From Caldisericota bacterium (lineage in GTDB: Bacteria > Caldisericota > Caldisericia > Cryosericales > Cryosericaceae), in assembly GCA_026390285.1 (NCBI GenBank), contig JAPLGH010000085.1, positions 1 to 5,585 of the forward strand: 5,585 nt of DNA. The letters are read 5' to 3'. Within the stretch, counting starts at the first letter, position 1. Each line of letters begins with the position of its first letter. Below the pieces are notes generated by a model. That model was not told where the DNA came from. It made no database searches and saw only the letters and a program-made list of their open reading frames with translations. A program made the position numbers and the translations under genes. Below, piece by piece: positions 5,272-5,585 of this stretch.

Positions 5272-5585
5272 ATGTGTAGCCTGAGGACTGCAACACCGCG
5301 AACTTGTTCCGCACATCTGAATCTGCACTGTCGCAGAAGCGTCTGTCTGCTTCTCGTCCTCGGCCTGGTTGCTGCAGCTGTGCCGCCGGTGGTTCACGTG
5401 GATGCTGCGTCGACCTGGGCCCGGACCTTCCGAGGAAGCGGCAACGGTGACGCATATGGGAAGGGTATCGTCCGTATGCCAGACGGCGATCTCGTCGTCG
5501 CAGGGACACTGGCTGGCGGGCTGCTGGTGACACGTCTGAGCCCAGAGGGCGACGTGCGGTGGAGCAACACGTATGGTACAGGTGC
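5272..5585 (+). CDS. Secreted protein with beta-propeller-like repeat, N-terminal part (runs off the window)
   Basis: An open frame of 104 codons starts at ATG 5272 and continues beyond the window. AGGGGGTG (5260-5267) resembles a strong SD, though it sits close (4 bases). The N-terminus is a signal peptide: basic residues (R21, R22), a hydrophobic core at about 23-41 (SVCLLLVLGLVAAAV) and a VDA-AS cleavage site after A45. The mature protein opens with WARTF, then residues 59-85 resembling the GD-AY-I-MPDGDLVVAGT pattern, then LSPEGDVRW and a second TYG start. This period, roughly 48 residues from WARTF to WSNTY, is that of the W-x-x-T/TYGG and DGG-x-VVAG repeats found in large extracellular beta-propeller proteins. 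Function unknown; surface or secreted adhesion or binding is only a guess. It is divergent from the AlkZ-like gene. Confidence 0.75.
   Translation, partial: MCSLRTATPRTCSAHLNLHCRRSVCLLLVLGLVAAAVPPVVHVDAASTWARTFRGSGNGDAYGKGIVRMPDGDLVVAGTLAGGLLVTRLSPEGDVRWSNTYGTG

Overview
The window is an ordinary-looking chromosomal segment of a bacterium with moderately high GC (about high-50s percent by eye). Its genes have clear Shine-Dalgarno (SD) sites, and several candidate promoters carry an extended -10 of the TGC-TATA type. A THF-type riboswitch ahead of an ECF folate S component fits a Gram-positive-like (Firmicutes) or related deep-branching lineage. A short cold-shock-less RNB nuclease and a secreted WxxTF/DGDxVVAG repeat protein also occur outside Firmicutes, so the taxonomic guess is weak. 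No mobile element, tRNA, rRNA or CRISPR was seen.

Layout: (1) 1-726, plus strand: a tetrahydrofolate (THF-I) riboswitch aptamer, cut by the window edge at its P1 helix, then a well-resolved translational expression platform (121-168) and the folT-like gene starting at GTG 175. (2) 727-982: a convergent gap with no gene but strong inverted repeats, the best being a 12-bp stem at 919-965. (3) 983-2455, minus strand: a 490-residue RNase II/R-family (RNB) exoribonuclease with its own promoter and a 5' stem-loop. (4) 2656-3927, plus strand: a PTS ascorbate-type EIIC membrane protein (UlaA family), divergent from the nuclease and with no IIA/IIB partner in view. (5) 3929-5056, minus strand: an AlkZ-like winged-helix DNA glycosylase, tail-to-tail with EIIC with one base between the stop codons, and preceded by a 24-codon leader ORF whose stop overlaps its start (ATGA). 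(6) 5272-5585, plus strand: the beginning of a secreted protein with a beta-propeller-like repeat, running off the window.

Each gene appears to be its own transcription unit; orientations alternate (+,-,+,-,+), so this is not a functional operon and I do not see a new multigene system. The most informative content is regulatory: the folT riboswitch, in which an anti-sequestor (121-147) and a 16-bp SD sequestor (132-168) are mutually exclusive, and the translationally coupled leader ORF of the AlkZ-like gene.
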